Source of the DNA: Acidimicrobiaceae bacterium
GTDB lineage: Bacteria > Actinomycetota > Acidimicrobiia > Acidimicrobiales > Bog-793
Length of the DNA: 42,077 bases
Direction: 5' to 3'
Assembly (NCBI GenBank): GCA_027306925.1
Contig: DAHUXW010000054.1
Coordinates: 1-42,077 of the forward strand
Positions 33,837-42,060 of this stretch are shown here, piece after piece. The translations under genes and the position numbers were made by a program. The notes beneath the pieces were generated by a model. The model ran no database searches. It saw only the letters and a list, made by a program, of their open reading frames with translations, and was not told where the DNA came from. Numbering within the stretch: the first letter of the stretch is position 1; every line of letters starts with the position of its first letter.

Positions 33837-35954
33837 ATGGCACTCGATCTCGAGCCCCGACCCGCGACCGCGGACCCTGGCGCGGCCGAGGCGCCACGCG
33901 GCCCGTCGGCCGCTGCCTGGCCACTCGCGACGGGAGAGCAGGCGCACCGGGCCGTGGCGCTGCTCGCGTCGCTCGGCCTGTTCGGCGTCGCGTTCGCGAC
34001 GTGGTCGACCATCATCTCCGTCCCGGCGACGGGGATCGCGTCGCTGCTCGGGTTCGCGGGCGCGCTCGCGCTCGTCGTCGCGTCGCTGACCGTGCGACCG
34101 GAGCGGCTCGTATGGGTCGATCGTGCGCTGCTCGTGCTCGCGCTCGTGCTCCTCGCGGCCTGGGCGGCCTCGAACCTCTACTCGCAGCCGGGCTACGGAA
34201 CGGACGAGGCCGCGTTCGAGCAGTACGCCGCCCAACTCCTCCTGCACGGCCACGACCCCTACGGCGCGAACCTCGCCCCCGCTCTCTCGCTGTACCGGGT
34301 GCCGATCCAGTACGCGACGTACCTGCTCGACGGGGGCGCCGTGCACACGCTCGGCTACCCGGCGCTGCCCGTGCTTCTCGTCGCCGCGTTCATCCCGCTG
34401 ACCCACGGCGTGCAGTCCGTGATCGCGGCCGACGTCGTCGCGCTCGCGGCGACGGTCGTCGCGATGTACGCGCTCCTGCCGCGACCGTGGCGCTCGCTCG
34501 CCGTGCTCGTTCCGATCGGTCTCCCGATCCTGTTCGGCTACGCGGTCGCGGGTGTGAACACGATCGTCGTCGGCGCGCTGCTCGTCGTCGTCGCGCACCG
34601 CTGGTCGGGCGTCGGCGCGGGTGGACGGCTGTCACGAGGAGACGTCGCGCGAAGCGTCTTCCTCGGGCTCGCGATCTCGACCCAGCAGCTCGCCTGGCTC
34701 GTCGCGCCGTTCGTCGTCATCGGCATCTACCTGGTCCGCCGCACAGAGCTCGGGCCGAGGGGAGCCGCACGCGTCTGCGTGCGGTACGCGGGCGGTGCGC
34801 TCGCGACCTTCGCCGTGGTGAACGCGCCGTTCGCCGTGCTCGGGCCCCGCGCCTGGCTCTCCGGGGTGCTCGGGCCGATCACCCAACACGCGATCCCCTA
34901 CGGGCAGGGCCTCGTCGACCTGAGCCTCTTCTTCCATATAGGCGGCGGCGACCTCGCCGCCTACAGCGCGGCCGGGCTGCTCGCGTACCTCGGAGCGCTC
35001 GTCCTGTTCGCCATGTGCTTCTCCCGGCTCGGGCGAGGGGCGTTCGTCATCCCGACGATCGCGCTCTTCTTCACGACGCGCTCGCTGGCCGAGTACTTCA
35101 TGACCCTCGTCGCGGCCGTCACGGTGAGCCTCGTCACGACCGATCGCGACGACTTCACCGCCGCGTCGCGACCAGATACGTCCCGTCGACTGCGGGCGGG
35201 CGGGCGCAAGCTCGTCGGCGCGCTCGCGATCGCGCCGTCGCTCGGGGCGCTCGGCATCGCCCTCGCGACGCGCGCGCCGCTCGCGATAACGATCGTCGGC
35301 GTGCAGACGAACGGCCAGCTCCAGTCGGTCTGGCAAGTCGTCGCACGCGTGACCAACCACAGCACCCGCGAGCTCGCACCCGAGTTCGCGACGGACTTCA
35401 CGGGCCAGGCGACGACCTTCTACCACCGGCTGTCGGGCCCGCGGCTCCTCGGACCCGGGAGATCTGCCCGCTACGTCCTCGACGCCATCAACCACGGGTC
35501 GATGCCCGGCGTCACCACACCCTTCCTCCTGCAGGCCGTGACCGCGACGCCCGCGACGATCTCGTCGAGCTCGCTCTTCGTCCCCCAGCCCTACACGGCC
35601 GAGATGCAGCCGGGCTACGTCGACGGCGTGCGCCCCTCCGGCACCGCCGTGACCTTTCGCGTGCAGCTCCGCTCGACCTACGGCGGCCTCGTCCACGAGC
35701 GCGGCGTGAAGATCGCCCTCGGCCAGGTCATCTACGGCCAGAGCGCGCTCATCCCCGCGGAGGCGAGCGTGAACGGAGCCGCGCAGGGCGAGACCCCCGT
35801 GTACGGCTCGACGAACGGCGCGGGCGTCGCGACCTTCCACGTGCGCGACTCCTCACCCCAGGGCCAGCCGATCTACTTCCAGTCCTGGATCGACGCCGCT
35901 TCGGGGTACCCGTTCGGCTACTCCTCGATCGTCTCGGTGCTCTGGCAGCGATGA
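33837..35954 (+). CDS. Polytopic membrane protein, GT-C (DUF2029-like) glycosyltransferase, with extracytoplasmic tail
   Basis: About 705 residues. The first 500 hold around ten membrane segments. The first outer loop has YGTDEAAFEQYAAQLLLHGHDPYG, the acidic-plus-GHDPY layout of polyprenol-phosphate-sugar-dependent GT-C enzymes of DUF2029/GT87 type. After the last segment a roughly 200-residue beta-rich tail follows (LQSVWQVVARVTNHSTREL, VTFRVQLRSTYGGLVHERG), probably outside the cell. The ATG at 33837 has GAGGAGG about eleven bases upstream. It is followed with a four-base overlap by the sortase gene, so it may glycosylate the sortase substrate or a wall polymer; this is inference. Confidence 0.75.
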   Translation: MALDLEPRPATADPGAAEAPRGPSAAAWPLATGEQAHRAVALLASLGLFGVAFATWSTIISVPATGIASLLGFAGALALVVASLTVRPERLVWVDRALLVLALVLLAAWAASNLYSQPGYGTDEAAFEQYAAQLLLHGHDPYGANLAPALSLYRVPIQYATYLLDGGAVHTLGYPALPVLLVAAFIPLTHGVQSVIAADVVALAATVVAMYALLPRPWRSLAVLVPIGLPILFGYAVAGVNTIVVGALLVVVAHRWSGVGAGGRLSRGDVARSVFLGLAISTQQLAWLVAPFVVIGIYLVRRTELGPRGAARVCVRYAGGALATFAVVNAPFAVLGPRAWLSGVLGPITQHAIPYGQGLVDLSLFFHIGGGDLAAYSAAGLLAYLGALVLFAMCFSRLGRGAFVIPTIALFFTTRSLAEYFMTLVAAVTVSLVTTDRDDFTAASRPDTSRRLRAGGRKLVGALAIAPSLGALGIALATRAPLAITIVGVQTNGQLQSVWQVVARVTNHSTRELAPEFATDFTGQATTFYHRLSGPRLLGPGRSARYVLDAINHGSMPGVTTPFLLQAVTATPATISSSSLFVPQPYTAEMQPGYVDGVRPSGTAVTFRVQLRSTYGGLVHERGVKIALGQVIYGQSALIPAEASVNGAAQGETPVYGSTNGAGVATFHVRDSSPQGQPIYFQSWIDAASGYPFGYSSIVSVLWQR

Positions 35955-37051
35955 TGGGCGGTCGCCACAGCGCTCCCGCGCGCCGCTGGTGGGTCGCCGG
36001 CCTCGGCGCCGCGCTCGTCGTCGCCGGTGGTGCGCTCGCGTACCGGGTCGAGGAGTTCCTGCACCACTCGAGCTCGTCCGCACGTGCGCTCGTGCGCGAC
36101 TTCGAGGCGAGCCAGCCCACGACGCTAGCTGCAGGCACCGGCACGGGGGGCGTGTCGCCCGCGGCGGCGTCGTGCACGAGCACCGCTCCGGGCGGTGCGC
36201 GAATGCTCCTCGAGATCCCGGCGCTGCACGAGATCGCTCCCGTGCTCGAGGGGACGTCCGATGCCACGCTCGGCGTGGGCGTCGGCCACCTCGCCAGCTC
36301 GCCCTGGCCTGCTGCGGGCGGCAACACGGTGCTGGACGCCCACGACGTGACGTTCTTCCGCTCGATCGACGCGCTCCGCCGGGGAGACCAAGTCCTGCTC
36401 GTCGGGACGTGCACCACCTGGCGCTACGAGGTCTCGGGCTCCACGGTGCTCGAGCAGGGCCGGCCGGTGGCGGCCGCCACCGGCCCGCACCTGGTCCTCG
36501 TGACGTGCTGGCCGACCGACGCCCTCTTCTACACGACGAAGCGGTTCGTCGTGGTCGCGCGCCTCGCGACCGTCGCGCCGACGCGCGCGGTGCTCCCGGC
36601 GGCGCGACGCCTTCCGGACGTCACCGCAGCGCTCGCACCCGCGCTCGCCGCGCTCCACCTCGACGCGAGCACCGCGGGAGTCCCGCTCGGCACGCTCTCG
36701 CTCGACGGCCGCTTCGATGCGTCGTGGCTCACGTCCTCGCGCCCCCTCCAAGCGTCCGACGCGGCGACGCGCCTGCTCGAGGCCGCGGTCGTCGCGGCGC
36801 GTGGCCGCGAGCCCGGTCCTTGGCGCGTCATGGCGCCCGGCGTGCCGTTCTCCGCCGTCGAGCCGCTCGCAGGGCCGCTCATCTGGCTCGCTCCCGTGCA
36901 CGTGGCGATCTTCGGGCGCGGGGTGCAGGTAACCCGTGCGTCGCTCGGCGCGACCGTCGAGATCCGGGGATCCCCACGCGACCTCGCCGTCACTACCGCA
37001 GTCCGGCGAGGAGTGATGGTCATCACGAGGTTCGAGCTCCTGGCGCCGTGA
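35951..37051 (+). CDS. Sortase-family transpeptidase with long C-terminal extension
   Basis: A 366-residue protein anchored by one N-terminal helix (VAGLGAALVVAGGALAY). The sortase core has all catalytic residues: His131 in VLDAHDVTFFRSI, Cys186 in LVLVTCWPTDALF, and Arg198 in TTKRFVVVA. GDQVLLVGTCTTWRYEVSGS matches the strand before the catalytic Cys. About 160 residues follow the core (ending VMVITRFELLAP), longer than in typical sortases. They have no recognised fold. The ATGATG start overlaps the GT-C stop. It probably joins the AVHTG-bearing protein at 32952 to a wall or glycan acceptor. Confidence 0.8.
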   Translation: MMGGRHSAPARRWWVAGLGAALVVAGGALAYRVEEFLHHSSSSARALVRDFEASQPTTLAAGTGTGGVSPAAASCTSTAPGGARMLLEIPALHEIAPVLEGTSDATLGVGVGHLASSPWPAAGGNTVLDAHDVTFFRSIDALRRGDQVLLVGTCTTWRYEVSGSTVLEQGRPVAAATGPHLVLVTCWPTDALFYTTKRFVVVARLATVAPTRAVLPAARRLPDVTAALAPALAALHLDASTAGVPLGTLSLDGRFDASWLTSSRPLQASDAATRLLEAAVVAARGREPGPWRVMAPGVPFSAVEPLAGPLIWLAPVHVAIFGRGVQVTRASLGATVEIRGSPRDLAVTTAVRRGVMVITRFELLAP

Positions 37052-37802
37052 CCGGGGCTCGCTCGCGCAGCCAGCTGCGGAGGCGCGACGGGCGACCCGA
37101 CGGGACGGTCTCCGCGGCCCGCAGTGGCTCGGCGCCCGTGAGACGCGACGCGAAGGCTCGCGGGCGACCGGTCGAGGCTCTCGTCGATCGGGCGCGGGAG
37201 CTGTCACCGGTCGACCGGCGCGGCCACGGCATCGGCATCGAACGGGTGGGCAACGGGAAGCCCTGGCCGTCGTCGCACGCGAGCGGAGCGAGCTCGGCGT
37301 GCGGGTGGTGCGTCGCTACTCCCTCGCCCACGACCGACAAGCCGAGGGCGTGTGACATGGCCGTCGCTGCGGCGACGACCTCCCGGTCACGCGCGCTGCG
37401 CCCGATGTGCTCGACGAAGCTCCGGCCGATCTTGCGCACGTCCACACGGAGATGTCGGAGGTGGACCAGCGTCGAGCACCCGGTCCCGAGGTCGTCGAGC
37501 GCGAGGCGCACGCCGAGCGTCGACAAGCGCGAGAGAACCTCCTCGACCTCACCGACCTCACCGACCTCGCCGATGAGCGCCGTCTCGGTCATCTCGAGGC
37601 AGAGCCGCTCGGGGGGGATCCCGTGGCGCGACACGGCCGCCGCGACCCGGTCGACGAGCCCGGGGTCGACGAGCCCGGGGTCGACGAGCCCGCGCCCGGA
37701 GACGTCGACGGACACCGTGACGTCACCGGGCCGGTGACCCCGCGATCGCCAGTCCGCGAGCTGGCGACACGCCTCGTCGAGCGTGAACAGCGGCTGGTGC
37801 AC
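37023..37802 (-). pseudogene. Degenerate EAL-domain (cyclic-di-GMP phosphodiesterase) relic
   Basis: The minus frame shows the C-terminal half of an EAL domain: LDEACRQLADWR, RLCLEMTETALIGEV, LALDDLGTGCSTLVHLRHL, VDVRKIGRSFVEHI. The N-terminal strand ALFLVHQPLFT is fused directly to LDEACRQ, so about 60 residues including the EAL motif itself are deleted. KIDxSFV reads KIGRSFV and the late ExVE motif reads GEGVAT. Near 37240 the frame slips: the proper ending PFDADAVAAPVDR with a stop at 37204 is in another frame. There is no start with a ribosome site. Short in-frame expansions (GLVDP and GEV repeats) add to the picture. It is not an active phosphodiesterase. Confidence 0.75.
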
Positions 37803-37857
37803 GAGAAAGAGCGCCCCACGCGCGGTCGCGGGTCGAGTGCGGGCCCCGGAGCCGGAG

Positions 37858-37889
37858 GTGCCGGGGAGGGCGGGTGCCGGGGAGGGCGG
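37858..37889. repeat. Two tandem 16-bp GC-rich units
   Basis: Two adjacent copies of GTGCCGGGGAGGGCGG lie upstream of the EAL relic, followed by a short TCGCGG/TGTCGCGG slippage tract. No function is seen. Confidence 0.75.
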
Positions 37890-37984
37890 GTCTCGCGGTG
37901 TCGCGGCGTCGCGGTGTCGACAACGTCGGGGGCCACTGGCCCGCGCGACGGTTCAGGGGCGGCGGCCGATCGCCGGCCGGCCGG

Positions 37985-39325
37985 TCACCACTGCGGCCAC
38001 GACGCGGGCATCGTGCCGGCCGTGCCGCCCTGCACGATGCCGCCCGGCGCTCCGAGCGAGGTGAGCATCTGGGAGTAGTTGATGCCGAACGCGGTCGTGT
38101 TCCACCCCGCGAACTGCCCGTACGCTGCGGCCATGGTCTCGCCGTCGCCGGCGGCCGCCCACCCGGTCTCGATCCCGTCCGGGCCCGCGTAGAGCTGGCC
38201 GATGACCGTCGAGGCCGAGACGGACTGGCCGACCTGCACGGTCGGCGTGATGTCCTCCGCCGCGTACATGACGAGTCCCGCCGCGGGGCCGTCGGTGAGC
38301 CGGTAGGCGATGAACGTCCCGCCCGGCCACCCGCCGTTGTAGGTGCTGAGCACGACCCCGTCGCCGACCGCGTAGATCGGGCCGACGCCCGAGTAGTCGA
38401 CGCCCATGTCGATCCGCTCCGCGGACAGGCCCGAGATCGCCCGGAGCGGGTCCGCGTACGACCCGGGCGTCGCGGCGCTCGGCACGGGCGCGACCGGGGG
38501 CGTCACGGCCGCGTGCTGGGTCGCCTGCTGCGCGGCACGTGCGAGCGCGGCCTCCGCGGCCGCCTCGTTTGCCCGGGCGCGCTTCGCGTTCGCCGAGGCG
38601 ACGAGCGCGAGCAGGCTCTTGTTCGCGTGGCGCAGCAGCGCCTGGTCCGTCGCGGTCGCCGACTCGGCCGCCGCGCGGGCTGAGCTCAGCGTGCGCAGCG
38701 TCGCCGCCGTCCGGGAGCGCAGCGAGGCGAGCGTCGCCTCGGCGACGGTCGTGCGGTGCTGGGCGTCCTTCAGACCCGTCGCGGCGCTCGTGAGGCTCCC
38801 GCTGACGATCCCGAGGTAGACCTCGCGCGACGGAAGGGTCGTCGCGTTCGCGCCGCTCGTGAACGACGCCGTGTCCGCGGACGCGGCGCTCACGTACGCG
38901 TCGACCGCGAGGGAGCGCATGCGGACGCGGGCCCGGGACTGGGCGCGCACGTCGGACGCGAGCTGCGTGCGACCGGCACGGAGCTGGGAGTCGATCTGCG
39001 CCATGAGCGCGGCGGCCTGGTCGTATCGGACGACGAGGGACTGCGTGCGCAGGCCTTCCGCGACGATCTGCTGGGCGAGGCGGTGGGTCGCGGCCCGCGC
39101 CGAGCCGATCGTCGGGCCGTGGGTCGTCGCAGCGGCCGTGCTCAGCGGGACGGCCGCGGCGGCCCCGGCGCCTGCGACGAGCAGCGCGAGGATCCGGGTG
39201 ACACGGCGCGGCGCGAGCGGCCGGTCCCCGCGACGTCCGAGGCCCCCTGCGCAGGAGAAGCGCGCGCCCGATCGGCCGGGCCGGCGACGCCCGGACACGC
39301 CGGGACCCGCGGTCGCACGTCGCAC
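37985..39325 (-). CDS. Secreted coiled-coil protein with zinc-less LytM/M23-like domain
   Basis: About 446 residues. A signal peptide (RILALLVAGAGAAAAVPL) is followed by a long Ala-rich helical region (residues about 70-290: VVRYDQAAALMAQIDSQLR, ARAAAESATATDQALLRHAN) and a C-terminal M23-like beta domain: ERIDMGVDYSGVGPIYAVGD, GGWPGGTFIAYRL, VQVGQSVSASTVIGQLY, IETGWAA. The first zinc His is replaced (IDMGVD) and the HxH motif is absent, so it cannot be a normal zinc peptidase. Non-catalytic LytM proteins elsewhere activate amidases. GTG at 39325 was chosen because a good leaderless promoter ends there. It is convergent with nothing essential and lies beside the SipW module. Confidence 0.75.
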   Translation of the reverse strand: MRRATAGPGVSGRRRPGRSGARFSCAGGLGRRGDRPLAPRRVTRILALLVAGAGAAAAVPLSTAAATTHGPTIGSARAATHRLAQQIVAEGLRTQSLVVRYDQAAALMAQIDSQLRAGRTQLASDVRAQSRARVRMRSLAVDAYVSAASADTASFTSGANATTLPSREVYLGIVSGSLTSAATGLKDAQHRTTVAEATLASLRSRTAATLRTLSSARAAAESATATDQALLRHANKSLLALVASANAKRARANEAAAEAALARAAQQATQHAAVTPPVAPVPSAATPGSYADPLRAISGLSAERIDMGVDYSGVGPIYAVGDGVVLSTYNGGWPGGTFIAYRLTDGPAAGLVMYAAEDITPTVQVGQSVSASTVIGQLYAGPDGIETGWAAAGDGETMAAAYGQFAGWNTTAFGINYSQMLTSLGAPGGIVQGGTAGTMPASWPQW

Positions 39326-39333
39326 GGGTCGAC

Positions 39334-39361
39334 AGGCTAGCAAGCGCGGTCGGCGCGACAA
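39334..39361 (-). promoter_or_regulatory. Leaderless promoter of the LytM-like gene
   Basis: On the minus strand TTGTCG (39361-39356) and TAGCCT (39339-39334) are separated by 16 bases. The -10 box ends eight bases before the GTG at 39325. This spacing places transcription start at the start codon. No ribosome site is present. Confidence 0.6.
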
Positions 39362-39697
39362 GGCCTTCGCGCGACGGGGCCTTCGGCCGGTGCGGCGCGG
39401 CGCGGTGCGGTGCGGTGCGCCGGCATCGACCCGACAGCGACGCGAGGTGGGTGGGCGACTCGACCCGCGCAGGTCACCCGAGCCCGTGTGCCAAGCGGTC
39501 GGCGCGCCGTGCACGTCGCCGTCAGCGGACCAAAAGCCGCGCGGCGAAATCTCGCACGGCGCTGTCTCGGCGCCGTCAATGGCTCCCGCCTCTCGCGCAT
39601 CGAGCGGCGAGATGCCCACGCTCGAAGGCTCGCACGCACAATTCCGATCCTGAGCACGCAGGTTTTCCAACCACTCTGCGCTGTCGCATGAGCACCA

Positions 39698-39713
39698 ATA
39701 GAGGTATTTGCAC
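39698..39713 (+). promoter_or_regulatory. AT-rich 16-nt motif, copy 2 (upstream of the sipW-like gene)
   Basis: ATAGAGGTATTTGCAC differs at two positions from the copy at 32863-32878. It opens a 200-base AT-rich stretch that leads to the signal peptidase gene. Confidence 0.45.
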
Positions 39714-39904
39714 ATTATTCAACAATCTCTGGAATCTTGCTTTACGTGCCTATATCCTGCTTGAGGCGTCCTTGTTCTGGCCACAGAGCGTGACTCGGCG
39801 CACGTCGAGCGTCACAATTTGTGTCAGATCGGGTCTATATGACAGCACGTCAATCTACGGTCATATCGCCGCGCCCGTCGAGCAATTATGGAGGGAGACA
39901 CGTC
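39714..39904 (+). promoter_or_regulatory. AT-rich regulatory region with two inverted repeats before the signal peptidase gene
   Basis: No gene is seen. CACAATTTGTG at 39813-39823 is an exact 11-bp palindrome. ATATGAC at 39837 and GTCATAT at 39860 are exact inverted arms whose centres are about two helical turns apart. Both lie 40-90 bases before the GTG at 39905 and could bind a regulator or mark the promoter. The AT content contrasts sharply with the genes around it. Confidence 0.5.
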
Positions 39905-40600
39905 GTGGCCATTTCGGTTCAGGGTGCGCCCGGCGACACCCGATCGCTGAGACTCCATTCGCCGCATCGAAGGCGGCCGACGCGCCGGGTCCTCGGAGCG
40001 GTCACAACCGTCCTTGCCGGGCTCGTCGCGCTCCTTCTCGTCGCGTCCGTCGCGCTCGCGGTCCTCGTGCGACACGGCCCGAGCGGCGATCTCGTCGCGT
40101 TCGGGCATCCGGTCTTCTCCGTGGCGAGCGGGTCGATGACCCCGACGTTCGACACGGGCGACCTGATCGTCGACCGTGCGCTGACGACCAGCGAGGCGGC
40201 GTCGTTGCACGTGGGCGAGATCATCACGTTCCGCGCCGTTTCCCCGGCGACCGGCAACATCCCGCTCACGGTCACGCACCGCATCTACGCGGTCCGGCGG
40301 GCGCTATCGCCGCTCGGCGTCCCGGTCGTCTCGTACACGACGAAGGGCGACGCCAACAACGCGCCGGACCAGTGGACGATCCACCCGAACGACGTTCTCG
40401 GCCAGTACGAGTCCCGCATCTCCGCCGGCGGCTACGTCATGGCGGCGCTTCACCGCCCGCTCACGTTCGTCCTCCTCATCATGGCCCCGGTCGTCTACCT
40501 CGCCTTCTCCTGGACGCGCCGTCGGTGGATCGCGATCGGAGCCGCGGAGGCGGACGCAGGTTCGCCCCGTGAGCTCGAGCAGCCCGCCGACGACGAGTAG
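39905..40600 (+). CDS. SipW-type signal peptidase I (ER-type Ser/His)
   Basis: A 231-residue membrane peptidase. One N-terminal membrane segment (VLAGLVALLLVASVALAVLV) precedes the catalytic Ser77 in SVASGSMTPTF. The second catalytic residue is His125 in LTVTHRIYAV, as in archaeal/ER and SipW-type peptidases, not the Lys of LepB. SYTTKGDANNAPDQW is the box-E-like GDxN segment. A second membrane helix lies near the C-terminus (FVLLIMAPVVYLAF). The frame is open 28 codons upstream, but GTG at 39905 has GGAGGG nine bases before it. It should cut the signal peptide of the TasA-like protein encoded 151 bases downstream. Confidence 0.85.
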   Translation: MAISVQGAPGDTRSLRLHSPHRRRPTRRVLGAVTTVLAGLVALLLVASVALAVLVRHGPSGDLVAFGHPVFSVASGSMTPTFDTGDLIVDRALTTSEAASLHVGEIITFRAVSPATGNIPLTVTHRIYAVRRALSPLGVPVVSYTTKGDANNAPDQWTIHPNDVLGQYESRISAGGYVMAALHRPLTFVLLIMAPVVYLAFSWTRRRWIAIGAAEADAGSPRELEQPADDE

Positions 40601-40711
40601 CGCCGGCGCGCCGCACGCACGCACGGGTTGACCGGCACGACTGCGCAGTCAGGGAGCGACGAGCCCCCAGGGAGGTACGCCATCGAACGAGCGACGCCAT
40701 CCACGCAGAAG

Positions 40712-40730
40712 CGACCGGCTACGCCGGTCG
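40712..40730 (+). promoter_or_regulatory. 8-bp hairpin in the leader of the TasA-like gene
   Basis: CGACCGGC and GCCGGTCG flank a three-base loop 20 bases before the ATG at 40752 and just ahead of the AAAGG ribosome site. It could influence translation or message stability; it is too weak to call a terminator. Confidence 0.45.
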
Positions 40731-40751
40731 AACACGAACCGAAAGGCTGAC

Positions 40752-41969
40752 ATGTCCACATTGAGACGGAAGCGGTCCGTCCTCGCACTGAGCAGCTTGG
40801 GGACGGTCGCAGCCGTTGCCGCCCTCGTGACCGGTGCGACGACGGCGCTGTTCTCCAGCACGGCGAACTCGTCGGGCTCCACGTTTGCGACGGGAAACGT
40901 CGTGCTCACCGGTGCGAGCACCGACGGCACGAGCTACCCGGCCGGCAGCCAGGGCTCGTCCACATGCTCGTTCACCGCTGAACCCGGCGGCACTCCCGGG
41001 CAGATCACGATCAACGGCGCACCGAGGAACATCGGTGTTCCGTTCGTATGTGACTACAACCTGTCCTACACGGGGAGCATGCAGGCGTTCATCCTCTTGA
41101 ACGTGAGCACGACGTCGACGGCCGGGCCGGCGACGACACCTTCGAGCAGCCAGACGCAGTATGGCGGCGAGGCGCTCATCGACGGCACGTCGAGCGGCCT
41201 GAACGTCGGCGTCTACTACCAGCCCGTCCCGGCGACGACCCCGTCGGACATCCAGACGTTGACGATCGGCAACCTCGACCTCGGGTCGTCGGGCACCACG
41301 CCGGCGGCGTGCACCCCGCAGGACAGCAGTGGCACGGTGACTCCGGCGGGGTTCTGCGCGAGCACCTTCAGCACGGCAGACGGCCAGCTCGTCGCCGCGA
41401 CGGGTCAGGGCGGCCAGGGCGGGAACAAGGTCGGTCCCGGCTGGAAGGGCACGATCCAGGTCGAGGGCTACCTGCCCGCGACCGCCGGCAACGAGTACGA
41501 GGGCGGCACCGCGCAGGTGACTGTGACCGCGTCGGCGATCCAGTCGGACAACAACACCTGGAACGGCGGCTACCCGTGGTCGAGCGCGTTCGGGCCCATC
41601 GCCCAGGGCGTCCACGTGACCTCCGAGCAGACCGGATCCGGGACCGGGACCGCCACGATCACCTACGACGAGCCCGTGTCGTTCACGCCGACCTACGTCA
41701 CGCACCCGGCGCTGAACTTCGGCGTGCAGGACGTCACCCAGGTCGACTCCGCCCACAACCGTCCGGACACCTGTACCGTCCCGGACAACAGCGTGAGCGT
41801 GAACGGCGACCAGCTGACGTTCAGCTTCACGTGCTCGACACCGTCGAGGAGCGGCGACTTGTTCGACGTCTTCTACACCCAGAACGGCGGCGACTACGTG
41901 ATGTCGACGGGCACCCCGTCGCAGTACGCGCAGTACCCGCAGGCCTTCTGGAACCAGTCGGCCTCGTAG
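40752..41969 (+). CDS. TasA/CalY-like secreted protein with SipW-type signal
   Basis: A 405-residue exported protein. The N-terminus RRKRSVLALSSLGTVAAVAA, LVTGATTALFSSTANSSGST, FATGNVVL matches the SipW-dependent signature (signal, then A.FS...N.F.TG). The mature part is Thr/Ser/Gly rich and beta-type, with several Cys (TCSFTAEP, FVCDYNL, AACTPQDS, FTCSTPS) that may pair as disulfides. In Bacillus such proteins form biofilm matrix fibres. It is much longer than TasA, with an extra C-terminal part of about 150 residues (VTSEQTGSGTGTATITYDEP). The ATG has AAAGG six bases upstream. The adjacent SipW-like peptidase is its probable processing enzyme. Confidence 0.8.
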   Translation: MSTLRRKRSVLALSSLGTVAAVAALVTGATTALFSSTANSSGSTFATGNVVLTGASTDGTSYPAGSQGSSTCSFTAEPGGTPGQITINGAPRNIGVPFVCDYNLSYTGSMQAFILLNVSTTSTAGPATTPSSSQTQYGGEALIDGTSSGLNVGVYYQPVPATTPSDIQTLTIGNLDLGSSGTTPAACTPQDSSGTVTPAGFCASTFSTADGQLVAATGQGGQGGNKVGPGWKGTIQVEGYLPATAGNEYEGGTAQVTVTASAIQSDNNTWNGGYPWSSAFGPIAQGVHVTSEQTGSGTGTATITYDEPVSFTPTYVTHPALNFGVQDVTQVDSAHNRPDTCTVPDNSVSVNGDQLTFSFTCSTPSRSGDLFDVFYTQNGGDYVMSTGTPSQYAQYPQAFWNQSAS

Positions 41970-42018
41970 CGCCCGAGCCCGACGGAGCCGTTGCCGGCGC
42001 GCAACGGTTGGCCGGGTG

Positions 42019-42060
42019 GGCGCCGGAGCCGGTGGGCACTTGCCCACCGGCTCCGGCGCC
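42019..42060 (+). terminator. Perfect 19-bp hairpin after the TasA-like gene
   Basis: A 19-base stem (42019-42037 with 42042-42060) encloses the four-base loop ACTT, about 50 bases after the stop. It is extremely GC rich and has no U tract within the window, in line with actinobacterial terminators. The window ends 17 bases later. Confidence 0.8.
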
